Part shown: positions 45,610 through 55,204 of the stretch, piece after piece | How the letters are laid out: every line of letters starts with the position of its first letter | Numbering within the stretch: position 1 is the first letter of the stretch | Source of the DNA: Halotia wernerae | GTDB taxonomy: Bacteria; Cyanobacteriota; Cyanobacteriia; Cyanobacteriales; Nostocaceae | Assembly (NCBI GenBank): GCA_034931985.1 | Contig: JAYGHB010000011.1 | Coordinates: 32,878-96,877, forward strand | Direction: 5' to 3' | Length of the DNA stretch: 64,000 bases | Notes under the pieces: model-generated | The model's input: only the letters and a program-made list of their open reading frames with translations | Told to the model about the DNA's origin: nothing | Databases searched by the model: none | Made by a program: the position numbers and the translations under genes

Positions 45610-47415
45610 ATGGGTATGTTAGTTGACTCGTCTAGTCTGCCCTTAACTATGTTTACAGCCTTGGCAGAGCGTAAAGATTTGTTGATGGCATTGACAGATA
45701 GATTGGGACGTATTGAATGGGTGAATCAAGCTTTTGCTGAACGTACTGGTTTACCAGTTGATTCCCTAACGGGACAAAAATTTTTTGCTGTACTTGGTTT
45801 TAACTCTCAGTTGAATGTTCAACAAACTTACATTAGTGAACAACTATTGAAAGGAGAAAGTTTTAAGTTTGAGCTTTCTTATCAAACACATGATGAGAGA
45901 GAATGTTGGCTTTTAGTAGATGGTCAGCCTGTACATGATACAGAAGGAATAACCAGCAAATATGCTGTCATGTCTACTGACATTACCTTACGTAAGCTCA
46001 CAGAAAGAGATTTAGAGCAAACTCGACAACGTCTCAAACGTTTAGTAGAAAGCGTCAAATTAGTGCCTTGGGAAGCTGTAGGTGTCACTCGCCAATTTAC
46101 TTATGTAGGACCACAAGCTACTGAGTTATTTGGTTATGATTTAGCCCAGTGGTATGAACCAAACTTCTGGTATTCACACATTTATCCAGAGGACTTACCT
46201 CAAGTTATAACTCACCATCATTCTGTCTTACAGGAGCAAAATGATTATATAGTCGAGTATCGGTTTTTGACGGCTGATGGGAGATGGGTATGGTTCAAAG
46301 ATATTGTAAACGTTGTCAGATTGCCAGACAATAATACACAATTACTTGGTTTTTTGATAGATATTAGCGAACGCAAACAAACAGAACTCTCTTTACAAGA
46401 AGCGCTACATAATCTAGAACAAACCAATCAGCAATTAGAAATTCGGGTACAGCAACGCACTATCGCTTTGACTCAAGAAAAGGAAAAATTAGAACAAACT
46501 TTAAAGCAGTTGCAGAAGGCTCAATCTCAACTAATTCAAAGCGAAAAAATGTCTAGCTTAGGTCAACTTGTTGCTGGTGTTGCTCATGAAATTAATAATC
46601 CTGTGAACTTTATCTACGGTAATCTCATTCCTGCTAGAGAATATACCGAAAACTTATTGCACTTATTACAATGCTACCAGCACCACTACCCAAACCCAAA
46701 TTCTCAGCTAAAAGCAGAAATTGAGGCAATAGAACTCGACTTTATTACAGAAGATTTACCTAATTTGTTATCTTCTATGAATATTGGTGCTAATCGAATT
46801 AGGGAAATTGTCTTGTCTTTGCGTAATTTTTCCCGCTTGGATGAAGCTGAATTGAAAGAAGTAGATATTCATGCGGGTATTGATAGCACTCTGATGATTT
46901 TACATAGTCGACTCAAATTTAAATCTGATTGTCCAGAAATTCGAGTCATTAAAGAATATGATCAATTACCACTTGTAGAATGCTACGCAGGACAGTTGAA
47001 CCAAGTATTTATGAACATTATTGCCAATGCAATTGATGCTTTGGAAGACTCAGTAGTAAGTGGTAAGTGTTTAGTAGTTCATAGTAAAGCCACGAACAAC
47101 GAACAACTGACCATTGACAATCATACAATTCATATTCGTACTGAATTAACAGAAAATAAGCAAGTCCTGATTCGCATTGCAGATAATGGCCTTGGTATCA
47201 ACGAGGAAATTAGGAAGCGTCTTTTTGATCCTTTCTTTACTACTAAAGCTGTTGGTAAAGGCACTGGTTTAGGATTATCTATTAGTTATCAAATTGTGGT
47301 GGAGAAACATCAAGGTAAAATTGAATGTCATTCTGAATTAGGTAAAGGCACAGAATTTATCATTTCTATTCCTGCCAAACAAACCAAAAATATAGGACTA
47401 GTATTTGATTTTTGA
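45610..47415 (+). CDS. PAS-domain sensor histidine kinase
   Basis: The 601-residue protein has no membrane span. It contains a PAS domain near residues 20-130 (RLGRIEWVNQAFAERTGLP), a second PAS near 145-260 with PAC-type ERKQTEL, a coiled coil near 262-310, the phosphorylation site GVAHEINNPVNFIYGN with histidine near 327, and an ATPase domain with NAIDALED near 478, ADNGLGINEEIRK near 525 and GKGTGLGLSISYQI near 553. It is a cytosolic hybrid-free kinase; its response regulator is not nearby. The short distance to arsC suggests one transcript, but a link to arsenic is unproven. Confidence 0.92.
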   Translation: MGMLVDSSSLPLTMFTALAERKDLLMALTDRLGRIEWVNQAFAERTGLPVDSLTGQKFFAVLGFNSQLNVQQTYISEQLLKGESFKFELSYQTHDERECWLLVDGQPVHDTEGITSKYAVMSTDITLRKLTERDLEQTRQRLKRLVESVKLVPWEAVGVTRQFTYVGPQATELFGYDLAQWYEPNFWYSHIYPEDLPQVITHHHSVLQEQNDYIVEYRFLTADGRWVWFKDIVNVVRLPDNNTQLLGFLIDISERKQTELSLQEALHNLEQTNQQLEIRVQQRTIALTQEKEKLEQTLKQLQKAQSQLIQSEKMSSLGQLVAGVAHEINNPVNFIYGNLIPAREYTENLLHLLQCYQHHYPNPNSQLKAEIEAIELDFITEDLPNLLSSMNIGANRIREIVLSLRNFSRLDEAELKEVDIHAGIDSTLMILHSRLKFKSDCPEIRVIKEYDQLPLVECYAGQLNQVFMNIIANAIDALEDSVVSGKCLVVHSKATNNEQLTIDNHTIHIRTELTENKQVLIRIADNGLGINEEIRKRLFDPFFTTKAVGKGTGLGLSISYQIVVEKHQGKIECHSELGKGTEFIISIPAKQTKNIGLVFDF

Positions 47416-47494
47416 AAAAATTCTCATATCCCTTCTTCCCTGTTCCCTACCCCTACGAGTGATTCAGGAATCAAAGCGGATTACTATATAATAC

Positions 47495-48046
47495 CTAACT
47501 GTTAACAATCTGTTCTACCGAAACAGAAACATCTGGGAATGCCAGTGGTTGAATTGTTCCGGTCGTCAACGTCTGTTTTGTCGCATACTCTCCATCTAAA
47601 ATATCTCGAAACACCACTAAATGTAGCTTTTTGAGATCAACAATCCAGTATTCTAAAATACCTGCTTGTGCATAAATTTTACTTTTTATCTCTAAATCTT
47701 TCTCTAAACTAGAGTTAGAATACTCAATCAACCAGAAAATATTTTCTGGATAGGGATGATGCTCTCGATACTCGCGTCCTAAACGGCGAACAATGGCAAT
47801 ATCTGGTTCGGGTTCCGAGTCGTTGGGTAGGGTAATTGGTTTAGCATGACGAATTTTAGCGCGTTCAGCCAATAACTTTGCTAAATACTCGCCAGCTTCA
47901 TCACTACAATAAGCATGGGGTTCCCCTTCCGGTGACATTTCTACGATTTCTCCGTGGAGTAGTTCAACTTGGCGATCGCTTAAAATGCCAGCGTCAATCA
48001 TCCGGTGATATTCGTCAATCGTCCATTTTGCAATACTAACAGTCAT
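47495..48046 (-). CDS. Uma2-family putative endonuclease (DUF820)
   Basis: I choose ATG 48046 (MTVSIAKWTIDEYHRMIDAG), giving 183 residues; the frame extends 19 codons to 48103. Family features are LSDRQVELLHGEIVEMSPEG near residue 22, SEPEPDIAIVRRLGREY near 75, NIFWLIEYSNSSLEKDLEIK near 98 and AGILEYWIVDLKK near 130. The acidic residues of PDIAIV and EYSNSS are the presumed metal ligands. It differs in sequence from the copy at 3.2 kb. The gene is isolated and is divergent from prfB. Confidence 0.88.
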   Translation of the reverse strand: MTVSIAKWTIDEYHRMIDAGILSDRQVELLHGEIVEMSPEGEPHAYCSDEAGEYLAKLLAERAKIRHAKPITLPNDSEPEPDIAIVRRLGREYREHHPYPENIFWLIEYSNSSLEKDLEIKSKIYAQAGILEYWIVDLKKLHLVVFRDILDGEYATKQTLTTGTIQPLAFPDVSVSVEQIVNS

Positions 48047-48254
48047 GACGATTGATTCCTCCCAATGATTCTTGATATTTTTCCATCTTAAACCTACTTC
48101 CATTCAGCAAGAGTGCTGAAAAATTAGGACTAAAGTCCTCATGGACTAGTAAGACAAGAAAATTTGTTCAACTACAGCTAAAATCAAAAAAATAAATAAA
48201 ATCAAGAACAATCTATTAAAATCAATTCAAAGCGCTATTTCTTTAGCAAGCAAC

Positions 48255-49377
48255 ATGGACGTTTTAGAACTCAAACGCGAAATCGAAACATTGTCCGGTC
48301 GTCTGGGCATAGCCCAGGACTATCTTTGACATACCTGCACTGACCGCCAAAATTCAAGACCTGGAACAAATAGCAGCACAACCAGAATTTTGGGAAGACC
48401 AAACCCAAGCCCAACAAACGTTACAAGAACTTAACGATCTAAAAGCTCACTTAGAACAGTATCATCAATGGCGAGCCAATTTAGAAGATACTAAGGCAGT
48501 TGTTGAGTTATTAGAGTTAGAAACCGATGAGGCATTATTGCAAGAAGCGGAATCTACCATTACTAAGCTGAATCGTGAACTTGATCAGTGGGAGTTACAG
48601 CAGTTGCTTTCTGGCCCCTATGACAGTGAAGGGGCGGTGCTGACGATTAATGCTGGTGCTGGTGGTACAGATGCTCAAGACTGGGCATTTATGCTGTTGC
48701 GGATGTACACCCGTTGGGCAGAAGCCCACGGCTACAAAGTCAGCTTAGCTGAAGAATCAGAGGGTGATGAAGCAGGTATTAAATCAGCAACCCTAGAAAT
48801 TGCCGGTCGCTATGCTTATGGTTACTTGCGCTCAGAAGCAGGCACACATCGCTTAGTACGGATTTCGCCTTTCAATGCCAATGGCAAACGACAAACTAGT
48901 TTTGCTGGGGTGGAAGTGATGCCGCAAATAGATAACTCTGTGCAGTTAGATATTCCAGAAACGGATTTGGAAATTACGACCTCTAGGGCTGGTGGTAAAG
49001 GTGGGCAGAACGTCAACAAAGTAGAAACAGCAGTGCGGATTGTTCACATTCCCACTGGTTTAGCTGTGCGTTGTACAGAAGAGCGATCGCAGCTGCAAAA
49101 TAAAGATAAAGCCCTTGCCCGTCTTAAAGCCAAACTACTAGTCATTGCTAAAGAACAAAAAGCCCAAGAAATTGCCGAAATTCGCGGTGATATGGTGGAA
49201 GCTTCTTGGGGCAACCAAATCCGTAATTACGTATTTCACCCTTACCAGATGGTAAAAGATTTACGGACAAATGTAGAAACAACTGCGATCGCCGATGTCA
49301 TGGACGGCGACCTAGATCCTTTCATCCAAGCCTATCTACGACAAGAAAACCAGCTTGTAGAAAGCACTCCCGCTTAA
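48255..49377 (+). CDS. prfB: Peptide chain release factor 2, with programmed +1 frameshift
   Basis: RF2 ends translation at UGA and UAA. Reading begins at ATG 48255 for 24 codons (MDVLELKREIETLSGRLG onward), meets TGA at 48327, and must shift +1 to GAC at 48328, after which 350 codons including the stop run to 49377. The product is about 373 residues, the usual size. The stop-recognition tripeptide SPF is in LVRISPFNANGKRQ, and the peptidyl-transferase GGQ is in RAGGKGGQNVNKVETAV. The shift makes RF2 regulate its own synthesis. Tracks that ignore the shift show only a truncated frame from 48538. Confidence 0.95.
48316..48330 (+). promoter_or_regulatory. Programmed +1 frameshift site of prfB
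   Basis: The bases AGGACTATCTTTGAC contain a Shine-Dalgarno-like AGGA just upstream of CTT TGA C, the classic slippery arrangement of RF2 genes. Slow reading of TGA when RF2 is low lets the ribosome slip from CTT to TTT and go on with GAC. Confidence 0.95.
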
Positions 49378-49380
49378 AAG

Positions 49381-49415
49381 AAGCAGGGAGCAGGGAGCAG
49401 AGGAGCAGGGGAGCA
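49381..49415. repeat. Short tandem repeat after prfB
   Basis: Reiterated gagcaggg/agcaggga words, a low-complexity purine repeat. Similar or complementary runs lie at 58078-58140 and 61143-61190. Such short tandem repeats are common in heterocystous cyanobacteria. Confidence 0.8.
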
Positions 49416-49509
49416 AGAATTTTCCCATGCCCCAAAATCAACAAAACTGCCATAGAATCTTAAACAAACTGTTAAATTTATATATGTCAGAGTTTGTAAT
49501 CAAATCATT

Positions 49510-49665
49510 ATGAGCAACTCTCCTGCAATGGAACCTAAACCTAGCTACGTAAAACTTGCCATGCGAAACATGGTGCGGAAGGGTGGTACTTCCATGAAAC
49601 ATTTTGGATTGACCGCTATAGGGCTTTTAGCTGTTCTTGTAGGTCTTGCTTACCTAACTCGCTGA
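49510..49665 (+). CDS. DUF3285-type small membrane protein
   Basis: A 51-residue protein from ATG 49510 with a basic amphipathic part, PSYVKLAMRNMVRKGGTSMK, and one C-terminal membrane helix, FGLTAIGLLAVLVGLAYLTR. From memory this matches a small conserved cyanobacterial family, DUF3285, of unknown function. The residues YVKLAMRNMVRKGG are typical. It lies between prfB and ybeY, which is a familiar neighbourhood in cyanobacteria. It is below the usual size limit and easily missed. Confidence 0.85.
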   Translation: MSNSPAMEPKPSYVKLAMRNMVRKGGTSMKHFGLTAIGLLAVLVGLAYLTR

Positions 49666-49703
49666 CATAAACTAAAATTCCCAGCGCCTAGGAGAGTTCG
49701 CAA

Positions 49704-50234
49704 TTGGTGCGAGTTGAACTTGATGTACAGGATTTTTTTCACGAGTCGTCCCCAAAAGAATCTTTAAATTTTGGGGATACTGATGACCGCATTATTCCTG
49801 AAATTTGGGAAAACTGGTTTACCAGCTGGTTAGAAATTCTTCAGCCTTATCTTCCGCCAGCACCAAATTATGAAATAGGATTACGGTTTACAGACGATAC
49901 AGAAATTCAAGCACTGAATAGCGAATACCGCCATCAAAATAAGCCCACAGATGTTTTAGCCTTTGCCGCTTTAGAGGTAGACTTTCCTCAAAGTCCGGAA
50001 ATGATTGCTGAAGAATTGTATCTAGGGGATATTGTTGTTTCGGTGAATACGGCACAACGCCAAGCTCAACAGCAAGAACATAGCTTGCTAACCGAATTAG
50101 CTTGGTTAGCTGCTCACGGATTACTTCATCTTTTAGGCTGGGATCATCCAGATGAGGAAAGTTTAATCCAAATGCTCAAACAGCAAGTAATATTACTGGA
50201 GACAATAGGTATTGATATTGACATAGAATATTAA
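49704..50234 (+). CDS. ybeY: YbeY, endoribonuclease for rRNA maturation
   Basis: The 176-residue protein carries the zinc motif HGLLHLLGWDHPDEE near residue 137 (H-x3-H-x5-H) and the family segment LNSEYRHQNKPTDVLAFAAL near 72. YLGDIVVSVNTAQRQA near 108 also fits. YbeY takes part in 16S rRNA processing and ribosome quality control. The start is TTG 49704 or GTG 49707; AGGAG near 49690 supports either. It belongs to a co-directional housekeeping run with dgkA and the pabA/trpG-like gene. Confidence 0.95.
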   Translation: MVRVELDVQDFFHESSPKESLNFGDTDDRIIPEIWENWFTSWLEILQPYLPPAPNYEIGLRFTDDTEIQALNSEYRHQNKPTDVLAFAALEVDFPQSPEMIAEELYLGDIVVSVNTAQRQAQQQEHSLLTELAWLAAHGLLHLLGWDHPDEESLIQMLKQQVILLETIGIDIDIEY

Positions 50235-50355
50235 AGATCTTTATGTCTGTAAGTGTTTATAATACTTCTGTAGAAAATTATCTCCAAGTTTATTGCACAA
50301 TTAAAATCAGCAAAGATTCCCAGTTTACCTACTCTATTATTCTATTTTTAAGCTT

Positions 50356-50811
50356 ATGTCCCATCAAGTTTCCCCTCCAACTACACCAAACCATCTACCA
50401 ACAGTGGTAAACAAGGAACGGGAACTCTCTTGGCAAATTGCCTCTAATTTATTTGTTAGCTTTAAGTATGCCTGGGCTGGAATCAGTTATAGTTTTAAAA
50501 CTCAACGTAACTTTCGTATTCATATAAGTGTTGGTGCTTTAGCGATCGCCCTCAGCGTTTTTTTACACCTGCAAGCCGTGGAAATCGCCATTATTGGGAT
50601 CACTAGTGGTTTAGTTTTGGCATTAGAATTACTAAATACAGCCATTGAGTCACTTGTAGACTTAACAGTAAAGCAGACTTACCATGACTTAGCAAAAATT
50701 GCTAAAGACTGTGCTGCTGGTGCTGTGCTGATCTCTGCTTTGGTAGCAGTATTAGTTGCGGGTATACTCTTGCTTCCACCATTAGTAATTTTAATTACGT
50801 CAAATTTCTAG
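50356..50811 (+). CDS. dgkA: Diacylglycerol/undecaprenol kinase, DgkA family
   Basis: A 151-residue protein with a 30-residue soluble N-terminus and three membrane helices. The DgkA signature is LALELLNTAIESLVDLTVKQ near residue 92-111, followed by AKDCAAGAVLISALVAVLVA near 122, and FKTQRNFRIHISVGALAIA near 44-62. In Gram-positive bacteria and cyanobacteria such proteins usually phosphorylate undecaprenol or diacylglycerol for recycling. It follows ybeY by 121 bp, and ybeY-dgkA is a widespread pair. Confidence 0.93.
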   Translation: MSHQVSPPTTPNHLPTVVNKERELSWQIASNLFVSFKYAWAGISYSFKTQRNFRIHISVGALAIALSVFLHLQAVEIAIIGITSGLVLALELLNTAIESLVDLTVKQTYHDLAKIAKDCAAGAVLISALVAVLVAGILLLPPLVILITSNF

Positions 50812-50981
50812 GGTTAATTGTGTCACCCTTTCTGATAATATTTTTGTGGACTATACGCTTTCTAAATGTCTTCTTTAAGCTTCAGACAGGCTGTATAGTT
50901 TTTATAACTTAATGATTTTAGGTAATTAATGATGATCTTTACAGTAATTCTAATCTGTAATCAAAACCAGGAGGATTCGCT

Positions 50982-51581
50982 GTGATTATAGTCATCGATA
51001 ATTACGACAGCTTTACTTATAATTTAGTGCAGTATTTGGGAGAGCTAGCCGCAGAGTTCCCCATAGCATCGGATATTCGAGTTTTTCGCAACGACAAAAT
51101 ATCCATAGACGAAATTAAGGCATTAAATCCAGAGGTGGTAGTCATTTCTCCTGGGCCTGGTCGTCCTGAAGATGCTGGAATATCCCTAGATTTGATTCAA
51201 CAGCTAGGGAAAAATTTACCTATTTTGGGCGTATGTTTGGGACACCAAAGTATTGGTCAAGTGTTTGGTGGTAAAATCGTCTCTGCTCCAGAGTTAATGC
51301 ATGGTAAAACTTCTCAAGTGTCTCACACTGGGGTGGGGGTTTTCCAGGGATTAGAAAATCCCCTGATTGCCACCAGATATCATAGTCTGGTAATTGACCG
51401 TCAGACTTGTCCCGAAGTGTTGGAAATTACCGCTTGGGTTGAAGATGGCACGATTATGGGAGTACGACATCGGAACTATCCTCACATTCAGGGCGTCCAG
51501 TTTCACCCAGAGAGTGTTTTGACATCTTCAGGAAAGCAGTTACTACGAAACTTTCTGGAACAATTACAGTCGAGAGAGTAA
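50982..51581 (+). CDS. Anthranilate/aminodeoxychorismate synthase glutaminase subunit
   Basis: A class I glutamine amidotransferase of 199 residues. MIIVIDNYDSFTYNLVQYLG at the N-terminus, VVISPGPGRPEDAGIS near residue 54, the catalytic cysteine in ILGVCLGHQSIGQVFGG near 79, and the catalytic histidine and glutamate in IQGVQFHPESVLTS near 170 are all present. It supplies ammonia for folate (PabA) or tryptophan (TrpG) synthesis; many cyanobacteria use one protein for both, so I leave the symbol open. The start is GTG 50982 behind a strong GGAGG site. Confidence 0.93.
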   Translation: MIIVIDNYDSFTYNLVQYLGELAAEFPIASDIRVFRNDKISIDEIKALNPEVVVISPGPGRPEDAGISLDLIQQLGKNLPILGVCLGHQSIGQVFGGKIVSAPELMHGKTSQVSHTGVGVFQGLENPLIATRYHSLVIDRQTCPEVLEITAWVEDGTIMGVRHRNYPHIQGVQFHPESVLTSSGKQLLRNFLEQLQSRE

Positions 51582-51584
51582 TTA

Positions 51585-52352
51585 ATGAAACGACGACAGT
51601 TGATGGGCTATGCTGGGGCAGGATTAGTCACAGCTTTAATTACTACATTGGGTTCTCACTCTGAAGCTGATGCACAATCTAGTGGTTTATCAGTTCAGTG
51701 GTTAGGTCATACTTGCTTTCTGTTTACTGGTGGCGGGGCAAAAATTCTTGTCAATCCATTCCGAGCGATTGGTTGTACTGCTGGTTATCGTCCACCAAAA
51801 GTTACAGCAGATTTAGTACTGATAAGCAGTCAACTACTAGATGAAGGTGTAGTAGATGGACTACTAGGGAATCCTAAGTTAGTATATGCGCCAGGAGTTT
51901 ACGAGTTTAAAGATATCAAGTTCCAGGGAATAGCCATAGACCACGATCGCAAAGGTGGTAAGCAGTTTGGCACAAATACTGCTTGGAGTTGGAAGCAAGC
52001 AGGAATTAATATTTTACACCTAGGGGGAGCTGCTGCACCGATTTCCATTGAGCAGAAAATTCTCATGGGTCGTCCCGATGTAGTATTTATTCCGGTGGGA
52101 GGTAGCGCTAAAGCTTACAATGCCCAAGAAGCGAAGCAAGTATTGGAGGTATTAAATCCTAAGCTGGTGATTCCAACTCACTACCGTACACAGGCTGCTG
52201 ATGCGGCTACGTGTGATATTTCACCGCTGGATGACTTTTTAACATTGATGCAAGGTATAACAGTGCGCCGCAGTAATAGTGACACTATTACTATTAGCTC
52301 TGGGAAATTACCAGAAAGTACTGTGATTCAGGTTTTGAGTTATAAATTTTAA
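51585..52352 (+). CDS. MBL-fold metal-dependent hydrolase, secreted
   Basis: The 255-residue protein begins with a signal peptide of Tat-like form (KRRQLMGYAGAGLVTALITT) ending near ADA. The fold is a beta-lactamase-like hydrolase of the UlaG kind: VQWLGHTCFLFTGGGAKILV near residue 38, AIDHDRKGGKQFGTNTAWSW near 117, HLGGAA near 146, and VIPTHYRTQ near 206. The HxHxDH motif is degenerate, so metal use is uncertain. It starts 3 bp after the pabA/trpG-like stop and is likely cotranscribed. Confidence 0.8.
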   Translation: MKRRQLMGYAGAGLVTALITTLGSHSEADAQSSGLSVQWLGHTCFLFTGGGAKILVNPFRAIGCTAGYRPPKVTADLVLISSQLLDEGVVDGLLGNPKLVYAPGVYEFKDIKFQGIAIDHDRKGGKQFGTNTAWSWKQAGINILHLGGAAAPISIEQKILMGRPDVVFIPVGGSAKAYNAQEAKQVLEVLNPKLVIPTHYRTQAADAATCDISPLDDFLTLMQGITVRRSNSDTITISSGKLPESTVIQVLSYKF

Positions 52353-52383
52353 TACAATCTGTAGTAGGCAATATGAGCTTGTA

Positions 52384-53286
52384 ATGAGTACAGATTTACA
52401 GTCTCAAAAAGAGTTGAAGGGTTTTGTTTATGGATTTTTAGGTGTACTGATTTTCAGTCTTAGCTTGCCAGCAACGCGAATTGCAGTTTCAGGATTCGAT
52501 CCGGTTTTTGTCGGTTTGGGTCGAGCGATCGTTGCAGCAGGATTGTCGTTAATTTTACTTGTCGTTACACGTCAAACCATTCCCCCTCTGAGATTTCTGC
52601 CTAAATTCTTGATCGTCGTTATTGGAGTTGTGATTGGGTTTCCTTTGCTGTCTGCGATCGCCATGCGCGATGCACCAGCTTCTTATGGAGCTGTCATTAC
52701 AGGGCTACTGCCTCTCTCAACGGCTTTGTGTGGGGTGTGGCGAGCAGGTGAGCGCCCCTCTTTGGGGTTCTGGATCTTTGCAGGCTTGGGTAGCGCATTG
52801 GTAATTGTCTTCGCGCTGTTATCAGGTAGCGGCTCTATTCGGTCAGCGGATCTGGCATTACTGGGAGCAGTTGGCGCTGCGGGTTTAGGGTATGCAGAGG
52901 GCGCAGTCTTATCACGCACATTTGGCTCATGGCAAGTCATCTGTTGGTCTTTGATCTTATCAACACCAATGCTGCTTCCGATTGTATTGCAACACGCACC
53001 GTCTGATTTTTCATCGATTTCATCCGCGGCTATGCTAGGTTTTCTTTATGTAAGCATTTTCAGTATGTTCCTTGGTTTTTTTGCGTGGTATCAAGGTCTA
53101 TCTCTAGGCGGAGTTGCTCGTATTGGGCAAGTTCAGCTGCTTCAACCATTTCTGACAATACTGGCATCAGCTATATTTCTTGGTGAGCATTTAACAATCA
53201 CAACACTGAGTTTTGCAGCAGCAATAATTGTCTGTGTGGCACTGGGAAAGCGTACTCAAATCAGCGCTACATCACAATCCGCTTGA
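52384..53286 (+). CDS. EamA/DMT-family exporter
   Basis: A 300-residue protein with ten membrane helices and two EamA repeats: YGFLGVLIFSLSLPATRIAV near residue 15, RDAPASYGAVITGLLPLSTA near 95, and SIFSMFLGFFAWYQGLSLGG near 220 with LLQPFLTILASAIFLGEHL at the end. DMT exporters of this type move amino acids or similar metabolites. The gene looks GC-richer than its neighbours by eye (many gcg, ctg and cgc codons), which may hint at transfer. A long perfect hairpin follows. Confidence 0.88.
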   Translation: MSTDLQSQKELKGFVYGFLGVLIFSLSLPATRIAVSGFDPVFVGLGRAIVAAGLSLILLVVTRQTIPPLRFLPKFLIVVIGVVIGFPLLSAIAMRDAPASYGAVITGLLPLSTALCGVWRAGERPSLGFWIFAGLGSALVIVFALLSGSGSIRSADLALLGAVGAAGLGYAEGAVLSRTFGSWQVICWSLILSTPMLLPIVLQHAPSDFSSISSAAMLGFLYVSIFSMFLGFFAWYQGLSLGGVARIGQVQLLQPFLTILASAIFLGEHLTITTLSFAAAIIVCVALGKRTQISATSQSA

Positions 53287-53322
53287 ACCCGACCGAATCA
53301 ATGTCAAGTCCTCTTTGAAATA

Positions 53323-53365
53323 AAAAATGCAAAATGCAAAATTATTGTTTGCATTTTGCATTTTT
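53323..53365. terminator. Long perfect hairpin after the DMT gene
   Basis: aaaaatgcaaaatgcaaa (53323-53340) pairs over all 18 bases with tttgcattttgcattttt (53348-53365) around a 7-base loop. The T-rich right arm lets it work as a terminator on either strand. It may also be a repeat of the tgcaaaa type. Confidence 0.65.
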
Positions 53366-53502
53366 CACGAGGTAAATACTTCGAGGATGACTGCTGCTCT
53401 AAGTGGTAGAGTCCCTTAATGTTATGTTCCGTTCAAGGCTAGAATGACACCCTAAGTTAACAACAACTAATTAACTCATCAGACAAGCTACAAACCTGAT
53501 TC

Positions 53503-54735
53503 TTAGGTGGTATACCACTCTGGGCCTAGTTGTTCTTCTGCGGCGATAGGAGTTTCAGCCGCTTTTGTTCCATCCATAGTCCAAATCTTGTCTGCACCTG
53601 ATGTCTGGTCGCGCCAGTAGACATCGGTCTTACCATCACCGTTGTAATCACCAAAAGATGGTGTCAAAGATGGGTCATTGCTCGGTAAGAAGGCTTCAGA
53701 AGTAACTGTTGTACCATCCATTAACCAAGCAGTATTCTCACCAGTGGTTTGATTGTGCCAGAAGATATCAGTCTTGCCATCTCCGTTGAAGTCGCCAATA
53801 TTAGATGTCCAGGACGAATCAAGGGCATTGACAGAACCTTCGGTGACGAGGATACCATTCATTGTCCAAATCTTGTTCTCACCAGTTTGGGCGTTTCTCC
53901 AGAGAATGTCAGTCTGAAGGTCGCCGTTGAAATCACCAAGGGTATAGTTCCAACCTGGGTCTTGTGATTGTAGAGTAAATTCACTCTTCTGGGTGCCATC
54001 CATAAACCATACTTTGTTTTCACCCGTGGTTTCATCGCGCCAGAAAATATCGCTCTTGCCATTACCATCAAAATCAACAATAGCAGGAGTCAATGTTGTA
54101 CTTGTATTATCTAGAACTGTTGCACTAACAACTGTTGTGCCATCCATTTGCCAAATAGCGTTCTGACCTGTTTGAGCATTATGCCAGAAGATGTCGGTCT
54201 TGCGATCGCCATCGAAGTCTCCAATACTGGAAGTCCAACCTGGATCAACTTTGTCCAAAGGAGCAAAACTAGCGACTTTAGTACCATCCATGATCGCAAT
54301 GTTGTTCTCACCAGTCGTCTTATTCCGTAATAAGAAGTCGGTTTTGCCATCATTGTTAAAATCAGCAATTTTGTAATCCCAAGAAGATAGATCAAATTGT
54401 CCCAGAGAACCCTGTTCCATAACTCTAGTACCATCCATCAGCCGGACTATAATCTCACCAGTTTGAGTATTAATCCAAAGTTTGTCCGCTTTGCCATCAC
54501 CGTTGAAATCAGGACTAATTGCTGCACTAGTTAAGTAAGGATTTGGGTTAGGGTTTGCTCCTCCTACCAAAGACTGTGGAATTGGCACAGTTGATAATGC
54601 TGATGAAGAACTGCTACTTACTAGTGGAGAAACATCTAATTTCTGCAAATCATTACCATAATTGACCAAACTGCGCGATTTTTCTAAGGATATATCAAAT
54701 GTACTGACTGGCGAGGAATTTTGATTGGCAAACAT
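53503..54735 (-). CDS. FG-GAP/VCBS repeat protein
   Basis: The 410-residue protein is built of about seven repeats of roughly 46 residues after an 85-residue N-terminal part. A typical unit reads IGDFNGDGKTDIFWHNQTTG followed by ENTAWLMDGTTV. The DFNGDGKTD loops resemble calcium-binding blades of FG-GAP beta propellers, as in integrins and cyanobacterial surface proteins. There is no classical signal peptide, so export would need a type I or other route, as for many repeat proteins of this group. Function unknown; binding to polysaccharide or cells is possible. Confidence 0.85.
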   Translation of the reverse strand: MFANQNSSPVSTFDISLEKSRSLVNYGNDLQKLDVSPLVSSSSSSALSTVPIPQSLVGGANPNPNPYLTSAAISPDFNGDGKADKLWINTQTGEIIVRLMDGTRVMEQGSLGQFDLSSWDYKIADFNNDGKTDFLLRNKTTGENNIAIMDGTKVASFAPLDKVDPGWTSSIGDFDGDRKTDIFWHNAQTGQNAIWQMDGTTVVSATVLDNTSTTLTPAIVDFDGNGKSDIFWRDETTGENKVWFMDGTQKSEFTLQSQDPGWNYTLGDFNGDLQTDILWRNAQTGENKIWTMNGILVTEGSVNALDSSWTSNIGDFNGDGKTDIFWHNQTTGENTAWLMDGTTVTSEAFLPSNDPSLTPSFGDYNGDGKTDVYWRDQTSGADKIWTMDGTKAAETPIAAEEQLGPEWYTT

Positions 54736-55090
54736 GGCGTGTTTTTACGACTGGTTGTCATAAAGGTTTTAACTTTTTTGCCAAATATTTTTCTGTCAGC
54801 GAATAACATTTATGGGATATTTATTATTTCTTTATAAGCATTTTTTTTTTATAAAAATCAGCAGATTATTACATTTAGCAATCGATTGTTTTTCACTGAT
54901 TGTTTTGTCAAGCTGGTTTTGAGGGTTTGTTTGTAGTAACCACTTTAGTTCTTGGAAAATTTAGACAAATCTGCACCTTTTTATTCTCGCCTAGTCTTTT
55001 TCAAAAATCAAATATTAGTCCTATAGCTGTTGCTTTGGTTTCTTAAGTTTTCTGCTAACGAGATTAGATGAGTGTAATTGAAATTATGTC

Positions 55091-55204
55091 ATACCGTTTT
55101 TATATGAAGCTGCATATAATTAGCCTGCTTGTGCAGGCTTTGTTTCTTTAGCCCCAGGCTTCTAGCCTGCGGGCGTTATGTGCAGCCTCACATAGAATTG
55201 GTAT
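55091..55204. repeat. Small inverted-repeat element, 114 bp
   Basis: The left arm begins ataccgtttttatatgaagc and the inverted right arm ataccaattctatgtgaggc; both go on to tgca(c/t)ataa, about 29 bases with some eight mismatches. The core has an agcctgcttgtgcaggct hairpin. It lies in the 640-bp gap 54736-55373, otherwise empty, upstream of the DhaM-HPr-EI gene. Confidence 0.7.
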
